NCBI RefSeq assembly: GCF_028693505.1
Contig: NZ_JAQUVF010000025.1
Span: 1-32,085 of the forward strand
DNA from: Oscillibacter sp.
GTDB lineage: Bacteria > Bacillota > Clostridia > Oscillospirales > Oscillospiraceae
Reading direction: 5' to 3'
DNA: 32,085 nt
Shown here one piece after another: positions 1 through 7,437 of the stretch (positions are counted from its first letter, which is position 1; every line of letters starts with the position of its first letter). A program made the position numbers and the translations under genes. The notes beneath the pieces were generated by a model. It searched no databases, had not been told where the DNA came from, and worked only from the letters and a program-made list of their open reading frames with translations.

Positions 1-2
1 GG

Positions 3-95
3 AAGGCTCGCGGATTCAATACATTCAAGGGCTATACCTCCATGATTTACCTCATTGCGGGTAAATTGGAGCTTGCTGTGCCGCGCCCGTTTTAG
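3..95 (+). CDS. Probable ISL3-family transposase, C-terminal 30 residues only
   Basis: The frame is open from the window edge to a TAG at 93-95. It contains ARGFNTFKGYTSMIYLIAGK, which resembles the end of ISL3/IS204/IS1001-type DDE transposases (pattern ARGY-x-x-F-x-x-F-x-x-x-x-Y-L-x-x-GKL). No catalytic residues fall inside the window. The gene is cut off by the window rather than visibly broken. It points toward the amino-acid ABC genes, so transcription from the element could run into them. The assignment is from memory of the family and rests on a short stretch. Confidence 0.45.
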   Translation, partial: KARGFNTFKGYTSMIYLIAGKLELAVPRPF

Positions 96-97
96 CA

Positions 98-124
98 GTC
101 ATCAACAAACTTTGGAGTTGAGCC
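98..124 (+). repeat. Candidate IS terminal inverted repeat (right end)
   Basis: Read inward from 124 the sequence begins GGCTCAACTCCAAAGTTTGT. It lies just after the transposase stop codon, where the right repeat of an ISL3 element should be. A candidate 8-bp target site (aatttttt) follows at 125-132. Confidence 0.45.
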
Positions 125-183
125 AATTTTTTTATCCCACCGGCGGGGATCGCGCCGGAAATATTTTTGAAAAGGTGATTATC

Positions 184-1056
184 ATGAAGAAGTTTCTCTC
201 TTTGCTGATGGCGTTGACCATCATGGCGTCTCTTACCGCCTGCGGCGGTTCCAAGCAGGAAACCGCAGCTCCCTCCGGGGAAACGACTGCCCCCTCCGGT
301 GTGGAGGACGGCGTGCTGACCGTCGCCATGGAGTGCGCCTACGCGCCCTACAACTGGTCCCAGCCCGACGATTCCAACGGGGCCGTGGCCATCAAGGATT
401 CCAATGAGTATGCCAACGGCTACGATGTGATGATGGCCCAGAAGCTCTGCGAGGCCAACGGCTGGACGCTGGAAGTGGTGCGGCTTGACTGGGATTCCCT
501 GATCCCCGCCGTCCAGTCCGGCACGGTGGACGCCGTCATTGCCGGTCAGTCCATGACCGCCGAGCGCGCGGAGCAGGTGGACTTTGCAGGCCCCTATCTG
601 TACGCCTCCATCATCTGCCTGACCAAGCAGGGCAGTGCCTTCGCCGGCGCCAAGGGCATCTCCGACCTCTCCGGCGGCAGCTGCACCAGCCAGCTGGGCA
701 CCATCTGGTATGATACGTGCCTGCCCCAGATCGAGGGCGCGAAGGTCCAGACCGCCGCAGAGTCCGCCCCCGCCATGCTGATGGCGCTGGAGACGGGTGC
801 CGTGGATTTTGTGTGCACCGATATGCCCACCGCCCAGGGCGCTCTGGTGGCCTATCCGGACTTCCAGCTGCTGGACTTCTCCGATACCGACGATAATTTT
901 CAGGTTTCCGACGAGGATGTAAACATCGGTATTTCCGTGATGAAGGGCAATACTACCTTAAAGGACGCGCTGGATGCCGTCCTCTCCGCCATGACCGCCG
1001 AGGATTTCAACGATCTCATGGCCAAGGCGGTGGCGGTGCAGCCCATCGGCGGCTGA
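184..1056 (+). CDS. Polar amino-acid ABC transporter, substrate-binding lipoprotein
   Basis: 290 residues. This is the extracytoplasmic receptor of an amino-acid importer of the bacterial family-3 solute-binding type (SBP_bac_3). The N-terminus has a basic start, a hydrophobic stretch and the lipobox LTAC with lipid-bearing Cys20, then a Gly/Ser/Pro/Thr-rich linker. The mature part has the family pattern: VAMECAYAPYNW, then NGYDVMMAQKL, then AGQSMTAERAEQVDFAGPY. The Arg in the last motif normally binds the ligand carboxylate. The start at 184 was chosen because the signal peptide begins there and AAAGGTG lies just upstream; an earlier in-frame ATG at 55 lies in the IS remnant. The permease and ATPase follow in the same direction. 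The exact amino acid cannot be read from the sequence. No convincing promoter is visible between the IS end and the gene, where only a 6-bp GC hairpin (140-158) stands out. Confidence 0.88.
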   Translation: MKKFLSLLMALTIMASLTACGGSKQETAAPSGETTAPSGVEDGVLTVAMECAYAPYNWSQPDDSNGAVAIKDSNEYANGYDVMMAQKLCEANGWTLEVVRLDWDSLIPAVQSGTVDAVIAGQSMTAERAEQVDFAGPYLYASIICLTKQGSAFAGAKGISDLSGGSCTSQLGTIWYDTCLPQIEGAKVQTAAESAPAMLMALETGAVDFVCTDMPTAQGALVAYPDFQLLDFSDTDDNFQVSDEDVNIGISVMKGNTTLKDALDAVLSAMTAEDFNDLMAKAVAVQPIGG

Positions 1057-1096
1057 GCGGCTTTCACCTAAAATTTGAGGGAGCGAGGAACATTTC

Positions 1097-1999
1097 ATGG
1101 ACTGGTCAAGATTTGGGCAGTTGGCGGCGGATATGGGAACCCTGTTGGCCAAGTACGGCAAGGTAAACTATCTCAGCGGCATGGGCCGCACACTGGCGCT
1201 GGCAATCATCGCCACCGCCATCGGCTGCTTCATCGGCCTTGCCTGCGGCGTTTTGCAGACCATCCCCCACGCGAAAACGGATCATCCCGTGAAGCGGTTC
1301 TTTCTGGGGCTTGTGCGGGGCGTTCTCCGGGTCTATATCGAGGTGTTTCGCGGAACGCCCATGATTTTGCAGGCCGTTTTTATTTTCTACGGCCTTCCCT
1401 ATTTCACCAACAACACCCTGCGCTTTGAGAGCATCTGGGCCGTCTCCATTCTGGTGGTGTCCATCAACACCGGCGCGTATATGGCGGAGTCCGTCCGGGG
1501 TGGCATCCTCTCCGTGGACCCGGGGCAGACGGAGGGGGCAAAGGCCATCGGCATGACCCATTTCCAGACGCAGACCTGCGTGATTCTGCCCCAGGCTTTG
1601 CGCAATATCATGCCCCAGATCGGCAATAACTTTATCATCAATATCAAGGATACCTCGGTCATGTTCATCATCGGCTTCTCCGATTTCTTTGCCGCCCACA
1701 AGGCGGTCTCCGGCGCGACCTTCACCTATTTCCCCTCCGCGACCATCGAGATGGCGGGCTATCTCACCATGACGCTGATCGCCTCCTTCCTGCTGCGGTG
1801 GATCGAAAAGCGGATGGACGGGTCCAACAGCTATGAGCTGGTGCAGCAGGATTCCCTGACCATGACCGCCGGCACGTACAACCACCCCGACAAGGGCAGC
1901 AACTATGATGAGCACAGCAAGGAGTACGGCAAAGAGCACCGGGAGAATCTGAAGAAGCCCCTGAAAAACAGGAATTTCACCGCGAGAGGAGAGCGCTGA
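1097..1999 (+). CDS. Polar amino-acid ABC transporter permease (HisM/GlnP type)
   Basis: 300 residues, an inner-membrane channel subunit of the binding-protein-dependent importer. Hydrophobic segments begin around residue 30 ([20 protein letters not shown]). The family stretch [20 protein letters not shown] follows. The cytoplasmic EAA-type loop that docks on the ATPase is seen as [20 protein letters not shown], then [12 protein letters not shown]. The last ~55 residues are an unusually long hydrophilic, charged tail (rich in Asp, Lys, Glu and Asn) not needed for the fold. The start at 1097 follows GGGAGCGAGGAA. The stop is one base before the ATPase start, so the two are translationally coupled. 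It acts with the lipoprotein at 184 and the ATPase at 2001. Confidence 0.88.
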   Translation: MDWSRFGQLAADMGTLLAKYGKVNYLSGMGRTLALAIIATAIGCFIGLACGVLQTIPHAKTDHPVKRFFLGLVRGVLRVYIEVFRGTPMILQAVFIFYGLPYFTNNTLRFESIWAVSILVVSINTGAYMAESVRGGILSVDPGQTEGAKAIGMTHFQTQTCVILPQALRNIMPQIGNNFIINIKDTSVMFIIGFSDFFAAHKAVSGATFTYFPSATIEMAGYLTMTLIASFLLRWIEKRMDGSNSYELVQQDSLTMTAGTYNHPDKGSNYDEHSKEYGKEHRENLKKPLKNRNFTARGER

Positions 2000-2000
2000 C

Positions 2001-2741
2001 ATGGGCGAGATGATTTTGCAGGTCGACCACCTGTCCAAGAGCTTCGGCAGCCACGAGGTCCTGCGGGATATCGATTTCACGGTGGAAAAGGGTGACGTGA
2101 CCAGCATCATCGGCGCTTCCGGCTCCGGAAAGAGCACCCTTTTACGATGCATCAATCTGCTGGAGGTCCCCACCTCCGGCGAGATCCTCTACCATGGGGA
2201 GAACGTGGCGGGCCGGGGCGTCAATGCCGCCGCCTACCGCGCCCATGTGGGTATGGTGTTCCAGTCCTTTAACCTCTTTAATAATATGACGGTGCTGGAA
2301 AACTGCTGCGTAGGGCAGAGGAAGGTGCTCAAAAAGAGCGGCGAAGCCGCCCGGGAGCACGCCATGGAGTATCTGGAGAAGGTGGGCATGGCCCCATATA
2401 TCAACGCCAAGCCTCGGCAGATCTCCGGCGGACAAAAGCAGCGGGTGGCCATCGCCCGGGCGCTGGCCATGGACCCGGAGGTGCTGTTGTTCGACGAGCC
2501 GACCTCCGCGCTGGACCCGGAGATGGTGGGCGAGGTGCTGAGCGTGATGCAGACGCTGGCCCGGGAGGGCATGACCATGCTGGTGGTCACCCATGAGATG
2601 GCCTTTGCCCGGGATGTGAGCAGCCAGGTGGTGTATATGAATCAGGGGGTCATCTGCGAACAGGGCTCTCCCGCCGGCCTTTTCGGCAATCCCCAAAGGC
2701 AGGAGACCAAGGACTTCCTCTCCCGCTTCCGGAAAAGTTAA
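2001..2741 (+). CDS. Polar amino-acid ABC transporter ATP-binding protein (GlnQ type)
   Basis: 246 residues, the usual length for GlnQ/HisP ATPases. Walker A is GASGSGKST (residues 38-46), the Q-loop lies in [10 protein letters not shown], the signature is [15 protein letters not shown], Walker B is [14 protein letters not shown], and the switch His is in VVTHEM. It hydrolyses ATP on the cytoplasmic face to drive the importer. The start follows GAGAGGAGAG, with one base between the permease stop and this ATG. It is the last gene of the three-gene operon, and a strong hairpin terminator follows 35 bp downstream. The ATPase itself does not show substrate specificity. Confidence 0.92.
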   Translation: MGEMILQVDHLSKSFGSHEVLRDIDFTVEKGDVTSIIGASGSGKSTLLRCINLLEVPTSGEILYHGENVAGRGVNAAAYRAHVGMVFQSFNLFNNMTVLENCCVGQRKVLKKSGEAAREHAMEYLEKVGMAPYINAKPRQISGGQKQRVAIARALAMDPEVLLFDEPTSALDPEMVGEVLSVMQTLAREGMTMLVVTHEMAFARDVSSQVVYMNQGVICEQGSPAGLFGNPQRQETKDFLSRFRKS

Positions 2742-2776
2742 AAAAACCTCTGCCTGAAGCGGAGGTTCCCAAAGAA

Positions 2777-2809
2777 AAGCGCTCCGAAACCAACGGTTTC
2801 GGAGCGCTT
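2777..2809. terminator. Bidirectional intrinsic terminator
   Basis: A perfect 15-bp stem (AAGCGCTCCGAAACC paired with GGTTTCGGAGCGCTT) with a 3-nt AAC loop. CTTTTT follows on the plus side, and on the minus strand the hairpin is followed by TTTTC. It lies between two convergent operons and can serve both. Confidence 0.85.
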
Positions 2810-2814
2810 ACTTT

Positions 2815-4338
2815 TTATGCCTGCAAGAGGCCTCTTGCCACCAGCGCCTGACGCGCCACGTCGTCCACGCTTTGGCCCTGCACGTCCACCTGATAGGTCA
2901 TTTCCACCATATCCTCGTTGCGGATGGTGCCGGAGAGCAGGTTCAAAACCTCCTCCAGATCGGGGGCCGTATCGGCAAACTTTTCAAAGGTGTCATTTCG
3001 CACCAAAAACGCGCCGTTGTAGTCGGGGAAGAAGTTCCGATCGTCCTCCAGCACCTTCAAATTGGCCTTGCGGTTCAACCCGTCGGTGGCATAGACCTCC
3101 GTCACGTCGAAGCTGCCCTTTTCCGCTGCGGCGTATTTGAGACTCACGTCCACGGACACCTCGTCCTTGAATTTCAGACCGTAAAATTCCGTGAAGGGTC
3201 CGAATTTCATGCTGCCCTCCTGGGTGAAGAACTCGTGCTCCGCGCCGAATACCAGCTGATCGGCAATGGGAAGAAGATCGCTGACCGTCTCAAGGCCGTA
3301 TTGGTCCGCAACGGCTTGGGGCACGGCGATGGCGTAGGTGTTGTCAAAGCCCAGCTTCTCCAGCATCCGCAGGCCGTACCGCTCACCCGCCGTCTGGTCT
3401 GCAAAGTCATAGATGGAAAGGCCCTCCGGCACGTCGGCGGTGTCCAGCTGCAAAAAGGTGGTCAGCAGCGTGCCGTCGTAGGAGATCATGAGATCGCAGG
3501 TGTGGTCGTTTCCGATGAGGGATTTGAAATTGTTCACCTGCGACATCTGGTCCTGAATGGTAACGGTGAGGTCCGTCCGCTCCTCCACCAGCAGCTTTAC
3601 CATGTGGTGCATGATCTGGGTTTCGGAGTAGTCGCCGTCGTAGAGCATCAGCTCGTCGGCCCCGCCGCTTTTTCCCACGCCGTAGGGGAGCAGCAGGCAA
3701 AAGGCCAGCAAAATGGCTCCCACCGGAATCCACATGCTCCGGGAGCCGCCCTTGTTTTTGCGCATCTGCCGCTCGAAGAAGCCCATCAGCAGGTCCAGCA
3801 CCACGGCAATGACCATCAGCGCGCCGGTGCCGGAGAGGATGAGGGTCATATCCTGAATGCGGATGCCGCGGTTAATCATGCCGCCAAGACCGCCGCCGCC
3901 CACGAAGGCCGCGAACACAGCGGTGCCGATGGCGTTCACCACCGCGATGCGGATGCCGGTGAACACCGTGGGGAAGGCGAGGGGGAATTCCACCCGCAAA
4001 ACCCGGTAGGTCCGGCTCATGCCCATGCCCCGGGCGGCTTCCTTTACACCGGGGTCCACCTGATCGAGACCGAGGCAGGTGTTGCGCACGATGGGCAGCA
4101 GGGAATACAGGGTGATGCCGAGAATGACGGTGACCTTACCGGCCCCCAGAAACACCATGATGATGCCCAGCAGCGCAAGGGAGGGAATGGTTTGCAGCAG
4201 GTCCACCACCCGCAATATGATCCCCCGGGCCTTGGGATAGACATAGGCGAGAATCCCCAGCGGCAGACCGATGGAAATGGAGAGGATACCGGCGGCCAGC
4301 ACGATGAAAAGGTGCTCGCAAACGATGGCCCAGCTCAT
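2815..4338 (-). CDS. Osmoprotectant-type ABC transporter: permease fused to substrate-binding domain (OpuCB/OpuCC-like)
   Basis: 507 residues with two parts. Residues ~1-195 are a permease of the OpuB/OpuC/ProW class: several hydrophobic segments, and the EAA-type loop AARGMGMSRTYRVLRVEFPL. After a charged linker (MRKNKGGSRS) and a further hydrophobic segment (~205-225) comes a binding domain of the OpuAC/ProX quaternary-amine type, from DELMLYDGDYSETQIMHHMV to the C-terminus. The extra hydrophobic segment would place this domain outside the cell, tethered to the channel. Such fusions are known in the family. Last gene of the minus-strand operon; it overlaps the preceding permease gene by 4 bp. 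The likely substrate class is betaine, carnitine or choline, by family only. Confidence 0.87.
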   Translation of the reverse strand: MSWAIVCEHLFIVLAAGILSISIGLPLGILAYVYPKARGIILRVVDLLQTIPSLALLGIIMVFLGAGKVTVILGITLYSLLPIVRNTCLGLDQVDPGVKEAARGMGMSRTYRVLRVEFPLAFPTVFTGIRIAVVNAIGTAVFAAFVGGGGLGGMINRGIRIQDMTLILSGTGALMVIAVVLDLLMGFFERQMRKNKGGSRSMWIPVGAILLAFCLLLPYGVGKSGGADELMLYDGDYSETQIMHHMVKLLVEERTDLTVTIQDQMSQVNNFKSLIGNDHTCDLMISYDGTLLTTFLQLDTADVPEGLSIYDFADQTAGERYGLRMLEKLGFDNTYAIAVPQAVADQYGLETVSDLLPIADQLVFGAEHEFFTQEGSMKFGPFTEFYGLKFKDEVSVDVSLKYAAAEKGSFDVTEVYATDGLNRKANLKVLEDDRNFFPDYNGAFLVRNDTFEKFADTAPDLEEVLNLLSGTIRNEDMVEMTYQVDVQGQSVDDVARQALVARGLLQA

Positions 4339-4976
4339 CCGCCCACCTCCTTTTGGAGACCCCGGGGCGTCACCTTCTTTTGCAGAAGGTCAATCACCGC
4401 GCCGATGGCGATGGCAAGGATGGCTGCGGGGATGGCGCCCAGCAGGATCAGCGTGTTGTTGTTGGAGGACGTGCCCTGATAGACAAAGTTGCCAAGACCG
4501 CCCAGACCGATCATGGCGGCCAGCACCGCCCAGGAGACGGTGTAGACGGCGGCCATGCGGAGACCGGCGATGATGGTGGGCATGGCCAGCGGCAGCTCCA
4601 CCTTCAAAAGCACCTGAAAGGGGGACATACCACAGCCCAGCGCGGCTTCCACGTATTTGCGCTCCACGCTGAGAATCCCCGCGTAGGTATTTTTCAGCAC
4701 CGGGAACATGGCGTAGATGGACAGGGCGATGATGACCGTGGCGGGCACCATGCCCAGCCATAAAAAGAGCAGGCCGATGAACACCAGCCCCGGGATGGTC
4801 TGAAACACGGAGATGACCGGCAAAATTACGCCCGACCAATTGGGAATGCGGGACAGCAGCACGCCAAACGCCAGCCCCAGCGCAAAGCCGATGGCCACGG
4901 AGACCAGCACATACACCGTGTGAACGCCGACGGCTTTGACCAGCAGCGCGCCGTAAGTATCCAGAAGGCCTCTCAT
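4335..4976 (-). CDS. Osmoprotectant-type ABC transporter permease (OpuCB/ProW-like)
   Basis: 213 residues, the normal length of single-domain OpuCB/OpuCD permeases. Hydrophobic segments start at VHTVYVLVSVAIGFALGLAFG. The family motif VFQTIPGLVFIGLLFLWLGM follows, then the ATPase-docking loop EAALGCGMSPFQVLLKVELP and GLGGLGNFVYQG. It overlaps the ATPase gene upstream and the fused permease-receptor gene downstream by 4 bp each (ATGA), so all are translationally coupled. With the permease half of the neighbour it would form a heterodimeric channel. The second subunit carries the receptor, so no separate binding protein is needed. Confidence 0.88.
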   Translation of the reverse strand: MRGLLDTYGALLVKAVGVHTVYVLVSVAIGFALGLAFGVLLSRIPNWSGVILPVISVFQTIPGLVFIGLLFLWLGMVPATVIIALSIYAMFPVLKNTYAGILSVERKYVEAALGCGMSPFQVLLKVELPLAMPTIIAGLRMAAVYTVSWAVLAAMIGLGGLGNFVYQGTSSNNNTLILLGAIPAAILAIAIGAVIDLLQKKVTPRGLQKEVGG

Positions 4977-6085
4977 TTCGCATCCCCCCAGAGATTTTCC
5001 GCCACCGACCGCGCCACGCTGGTCTTGGTTACGATCCCCGCGATGGTTCCCTCGTCGTTCAGGACCACCACGTAGTTTGCGCCAGAGTCCAGAAGGTAAT
5101 CGAAGCTCTCCTTGGCGTTGTCGCCCACCTGGGCGGTCCGGGCGGTCTGACGGATCAGCGGCTCGATATTCGCAAGCCCCTGCCCCCAGTGGCGGATGTC
5201 ACCGATGGAGATGGTGCCCGCGTAGTGACCTTTTTCGTCGGTGACAAGAAGGGTGTCCACGCTGCCCCGGGCCATGCGCTCGGCACATTCCAAAACGCCC
5301 CGGTCCTTCCGGACCGTGAGAACGTTGGTGCGCATGAAGCTTTCCACCTTGGACGGCCCCGGCGCGTCTGTTGAATGCTTGCCTAAGAATTTTCGCACCC
5401 GGTCCGTGGCGGGGTTCTCCAGCATTTCCTCTGGAGAGGCCATCTGCACGATCTCGCCGCCGTCCATAAAGATGATGACGTCCGCCAGCTTCAGCGCCTC
5501 GCCCATGTCGTGGGTGACGAACACGATGGTTTTATTCAGCTTTTGCTGGAGACTTTTCACCTCGTCCTGCAAGACCTCCCGGGTTTGGGGGTCCAGTGCG
5601 CCGAAGGGCTCATCCATCAGCACGATGGGGGGCGAGGCCGCCAGCGCCCGCAAAACGCCGATGCGCTGCTGCTGACCGCCGGAGAGCTCCGTGGGGTATT
5701 TGTCCGCGTGCTGTTCCATGTTAACCAGCTTCAAAAGGTCCCGCACGATCTCGTCGCACTGGGTCTTATTGTACTTCAAAAGCTTTGGCACCACGCAGAT
5801 GTTCTGGGCCACCGTCATGTTGGGGAAGAGGCCGATCTGCTGGATGACGTAACCGATGTGACGGCGCAACTCCACCTTGTCGGAGGAGCGGATGTTCGCC
5901 CCGTCGATGGACACCGTGCCGGAGTCCGGCTCCAGCAGGCGGTTAATCATTTTCATGGTGGTGGTCTTTCCGCAGCCGGAAGGGCCGATGAGGACCACGA
6001 ACTGCCCGTCCTCGATGGTGAAGTTCAAATCCTTGAGGATGGGCGTTTTCCCGTAGCTTTTGCAGATGTGTTCAAATTGGATCAT
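4973..6085 (-). CDS. Osmoprotectant-type ABC transporter ATPase with C-terminal CBS domains (OpuCA/ProV-like)
   Basis: 370 residues. The ATPase core shows Walker A GPSGCGKTT (34-42), signature LSGGQQQRIGVLRAL, Walker B IVLMDEPFGALDP and FVTHDMGEAL. From about residue 250 two CBS repeats follow (FMRTNVLTVRKDRGVLECAE, and GANYVVVLNDEGTIAGIVTK). In related OpuA/OpuC ATPases the CBS pair senses ionic strength or binds cyclic di-AMP; that this one does is inference. The start ATG at 6085 lies inside the end of the regulator gene (4-bp overlap), preceded by AGGAGG, and the gene overlaps the next permease gene by 4 bp. It supplies energy for the two permease subunits downstream. Confidence 0.9.
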   Translation of the reverse strand: MIQFEHICKSYGKTPILKDLNFTIEDGQFVVLIGPSGCGKTTTMKMINRLLEPDSGTVSIDGANIRSSDKVELRRHIGYVIQQIGLFPNMTVAQNICVVPKLLKYNKTQCDEIVRDLLKLVNMEQHADKYPTELSGGQQQRIGVLRALAASPPIVLMDEPFGALDPQTREVLQDEVKSLQQKLNKTIVFVTHDMGEALKLADVIIFMDGGEIVQMASPEEMLENPATDRVRKFLGKHSTDAPGPSKVESFMRTNVLTVRKDRGVLECAERMARGSVDTLLVTDEKGHYAGTISIGDIRHWGQGLANIEPLIRQTARTAQVGDNAKESFDYLLDSGANYVVVLNDEGTIAGIVTKTSVARSVAENLWGDAK

Positions 6086-6717
6086 AAAACCTCCTTTGCT
6101 GTCACAAGCCTGTGGGCGGCCTCTGCGGCGGATGGACTGCCTACCAGAACGATCGTGTCGCCGGCGTACAACTCCGCGTAGGGACCGGGGGAGAGAATCA
6201 CGGTCTGCCCCCGCCGGATGGCGACAATGGTGCCGCCTGTGGACTGCCAGAATTTCAGCGCGCCGATGCTTTTTCCAATCAGGGGGGAATCCTTGGGCAC
6301 GGGGACTTCGTAATTCGGGAAGGGTTCGTTGGCGGCGGAAAAGGTCTCCCGGCTTTTGATGAGCGCGGTGACGGTTTCCGCCATGCGGCGGTTCAGCTCC
6401 GCGTATTCCGCCATCTGCCCTTTGAGCTGACTGCGCAGCGCGCGGCTGTCGGTGCTCTCCTCAAAATTTTCCATGTACCGCCGGGCACTGTCCGCGGAGA
6501 GGACCACGGCCCCGCTTTGAGGCTTTACCTCCACCACCTTCATGTCCGAGAGAAGCCGCAGCGCCCGGCGAATGGTCTCCGGGGACACGTTATACTCGGA
6601 CGCCATGACGGAACGGCCGTAAATACGGCTTCCCTCCGGCAGCTCCCCTCTTGCGATGCGCCCGGCCAGATCCAGCGCGATTTGCAGATACTGAGACGGG
6701 ACGACGGTTTGCTGCAT
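6082..6717 (-). CDS. GntR-type winged-helix regulator with RCK_C (TrkA-C) domain, BusR-like
   Basis: 211 residues. Residues ~10-75 form a GntR winged helix (GRSVMASEYNVSPETIRRAL, then LSDMKVVEVKPQSGAVVL). About 85-125 is a charged, coiled-coil-like stretch (LRSQLKGQMAEYAELNRRMA). About 130-211 is an RCK_C/TrkA-C domain (SPLIGKSIGALKF, GGTIVAIRRGQTVILSPGP, LYAGDTIVLVGSP). This order matches BusR of Lactococcus and Streptococcus agalactiae, a repressor of the busAB betaine transporter that binds cyclic di-AMP in its RCK_C domain. The start at 6717 was chosen because GGGAGG lies 7-8 bases upstream; the in-frame upstream extension to 6873 crosses the promoter. It is the first gene of the transporter operon and overlaps the ATPase gene by 4 bp, so it probably autoregulates. 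Ligand and target are inferred from the family. Confidence 0.85.
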   Translation of the reverse strand: MQQTVVPSQYLQIALDLAGRIARGELPEGSRIYGRSVMASEYNVSPETIRRALRLLSDMKVVEVKPQSGAVVLSADSARRYMENFEESTDSRALRSQLKGQMAEYAELNRRMAETVTALIKSRETFSAANEPFPNYEVPVPKDSPLIGKSIGALKFWQSTGGTIVAIRRGQTVILSPGPYAELYAGDTIVLVGSPSAAEAAHRLVTAKEVL

Positions 6718-6747
6718 GCATAGTACCTCCCTGTTGTTGATGGTGCT

Positions 6748-6776
6748 ATTATACACTGCCAACTTGCAAAAGTAAA
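6748..6776 (-). promoter_or_regulatory. Sigma-A-type promoter of the BusR-like/osmoprotectant operon
   Basis: On the minus strand TTTACT (-35) and a perfect TATAAT (-10) are separated by 17 bp, about 30 bp upstream of the regulator's start codon. Confidence 0.72.
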
Positions 6777-6789
6777 TAGAGATGGCAGT
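6755..6789. promoter_or_regulatory. Candidate bipartite operator (inverted repeat with 21-bp spacer)
   Basis: ACTGCCA (6755-6761) and TGGCAGT (6783-6789) form a perfect 7-bp inverted repeat separated by 21 bp. One arm lies in the spacer between -10 and -35, the other just upstream of -35. A tetrameric BusR-like protein is known to read two half-sites at a fixed distance. The link to this regulator is inference from position. Confidence 0.5.
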
Positions 6790-6901
6790 TAAAAAATTGT
6801 AAACAGATTGCGGAAATCCATTAAGAAAAGGGAAAAGGCGCAAGAAAAATGGATAGAAGTACCGAAAAAACAAAGGAAAAAGATCTGCGGCGGAAAGGAA
6901 A

Positions 6902-6936
6902 AGGACGGTCCGTCCCGGAAGGGAACGGATCGTCCT
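6902..6936 (-). terminator. Imperfect hairpin, possible minus-strand terminator or attenuator
   Basis: AGGACGGTCCGTCCC (6902-6916) can pair with GGGAACGGATCGTCCT (6921-6936) with about two mismatches. On the minus strand the stem is followed by TTTCCTTTCC, a weak U tract; on the plus strand it is followed by A residues. It could stop minus-strand read-through before the BusR-like operon. The rest of the gap 6718-7041 holds the operon promoter and, at 6962-6990 on the minus strand, a weak promoter match (TTGAAT, 17 bp, TAATAT). Confidence 0.35.
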
Positions 6937-7041
6937 AAAAAAACCATAAAATTCTTGATGCTATATTACCACGAAACGGGCAAAAATTCAAGTCTTGTTC
7001 GGCGCGGCGCGAGGGTGTAGTCTGCGGTTGGAGGTGGTTTC

Positions 7042-7428
7042 ATGGAAGAACTGTCCGCATGGGAGGCCCATGGGCTGAAGGAGACGATACAAAGCGTGGT
7101 GGACTGCAATGCGCGAACCGCGCGATTTGGCCTGTCCCTTTCCCGGGAGCAGGCGGAGGCGCTGGCGGTGGGGCGGTCCCACGCGCTGCGGGACACCGGA
7201 CGGGTGGAGTTTGGCGGGGGAATTCTGAGCGCGCTGATCGACGCGCTTTGCTCCTCTCCCTTTTTGCAGCAGGAGACGTATGCCGACACGCTGGAGACGC
7301 TGCAGGAGGTCTTTTACCACTGGAAAAACGAGCTGGACGACACGACGCCGGACCGGGCGCTGCTCTCGCTGATGCGCCGGGCCTTCGATGAAAAGGCGCG
7401 GGGGGCGCTGCTGTTCCCGGCGCTTTGA
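7042..7428 (+). CDS. DUF6323-like small cytoplasmic protein
   Basis: 128 residues with no signal peptide or membrane segment. From memory it resembles the DUF6323 family of Clostridia: a Leu-rich helical protein with the conserved-looking pattern LSLSREQAEALAVGRSHALR, then DTGRVEFGGGILSALIDALC, then ETYADTLETLQEVFYHWKNE. Function is unknown. The start at 7042 is supported by TTGGAGGTGG seven to eight bases upstream. It stands alone: the next gene is convergent, with only 9 bp between stops and no terminator visible between them. Members of this family often have a partner gene next to them; none is seen here. Family identity is moderately sure; the reality of the gene is more so. Confidence 0.7.
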   Translation: MEELSAWEAHGLKETIQSVVDCNARTARFGLSLSREQAEALAVGRSHALRDTGRVEFGGGILSALIDALCSSPFLQQETYADTLETLQEVFYHWKNELDDTTPDRALLSLMRRAFDEKARGALLFPAL

Positions 7429-7437
7429 TTCCGGCGC

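Larger units (their letters stand above)
1..124 (+). mobile_element. Right end of a probable ISL3-family insertion sequence (cut by the window edge)
   Basis: Two signs agree. An open frame ending at 95 reads like the C-terminus of ISL3-type transposases. Its stop is followed within 30 bp by a sequence that, read inward from 124, starts GGCTCAACTCCAAAG. A terminal inverted repeat starting GGCTC is typical of ISL3 elements. The next eight bases (125-132) are AT-rich (aatttttt), as expected of an ISL3 8-bp target duplication. The other end lies outside the window, so the matching repeat cannot be checked. Confidence 0.5.

Noticed and set aside
2872-4479. A 535-codon plus-strand frame opposite the fused permease-receptor gene
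   Set aside because: Its text is His/Gln/Gly-rich shadow sequence. The minus-strand genes have clear family motifs and 4-bp coupled overlaps.
6718-6873. N-terminal extension of the GntR-RCK_C regulator to 6873
   Set aside because: The extension would translate the operon's promoter and a hydrophobic stretch unlike the family. A strong ribosome site supports the start at 6717.
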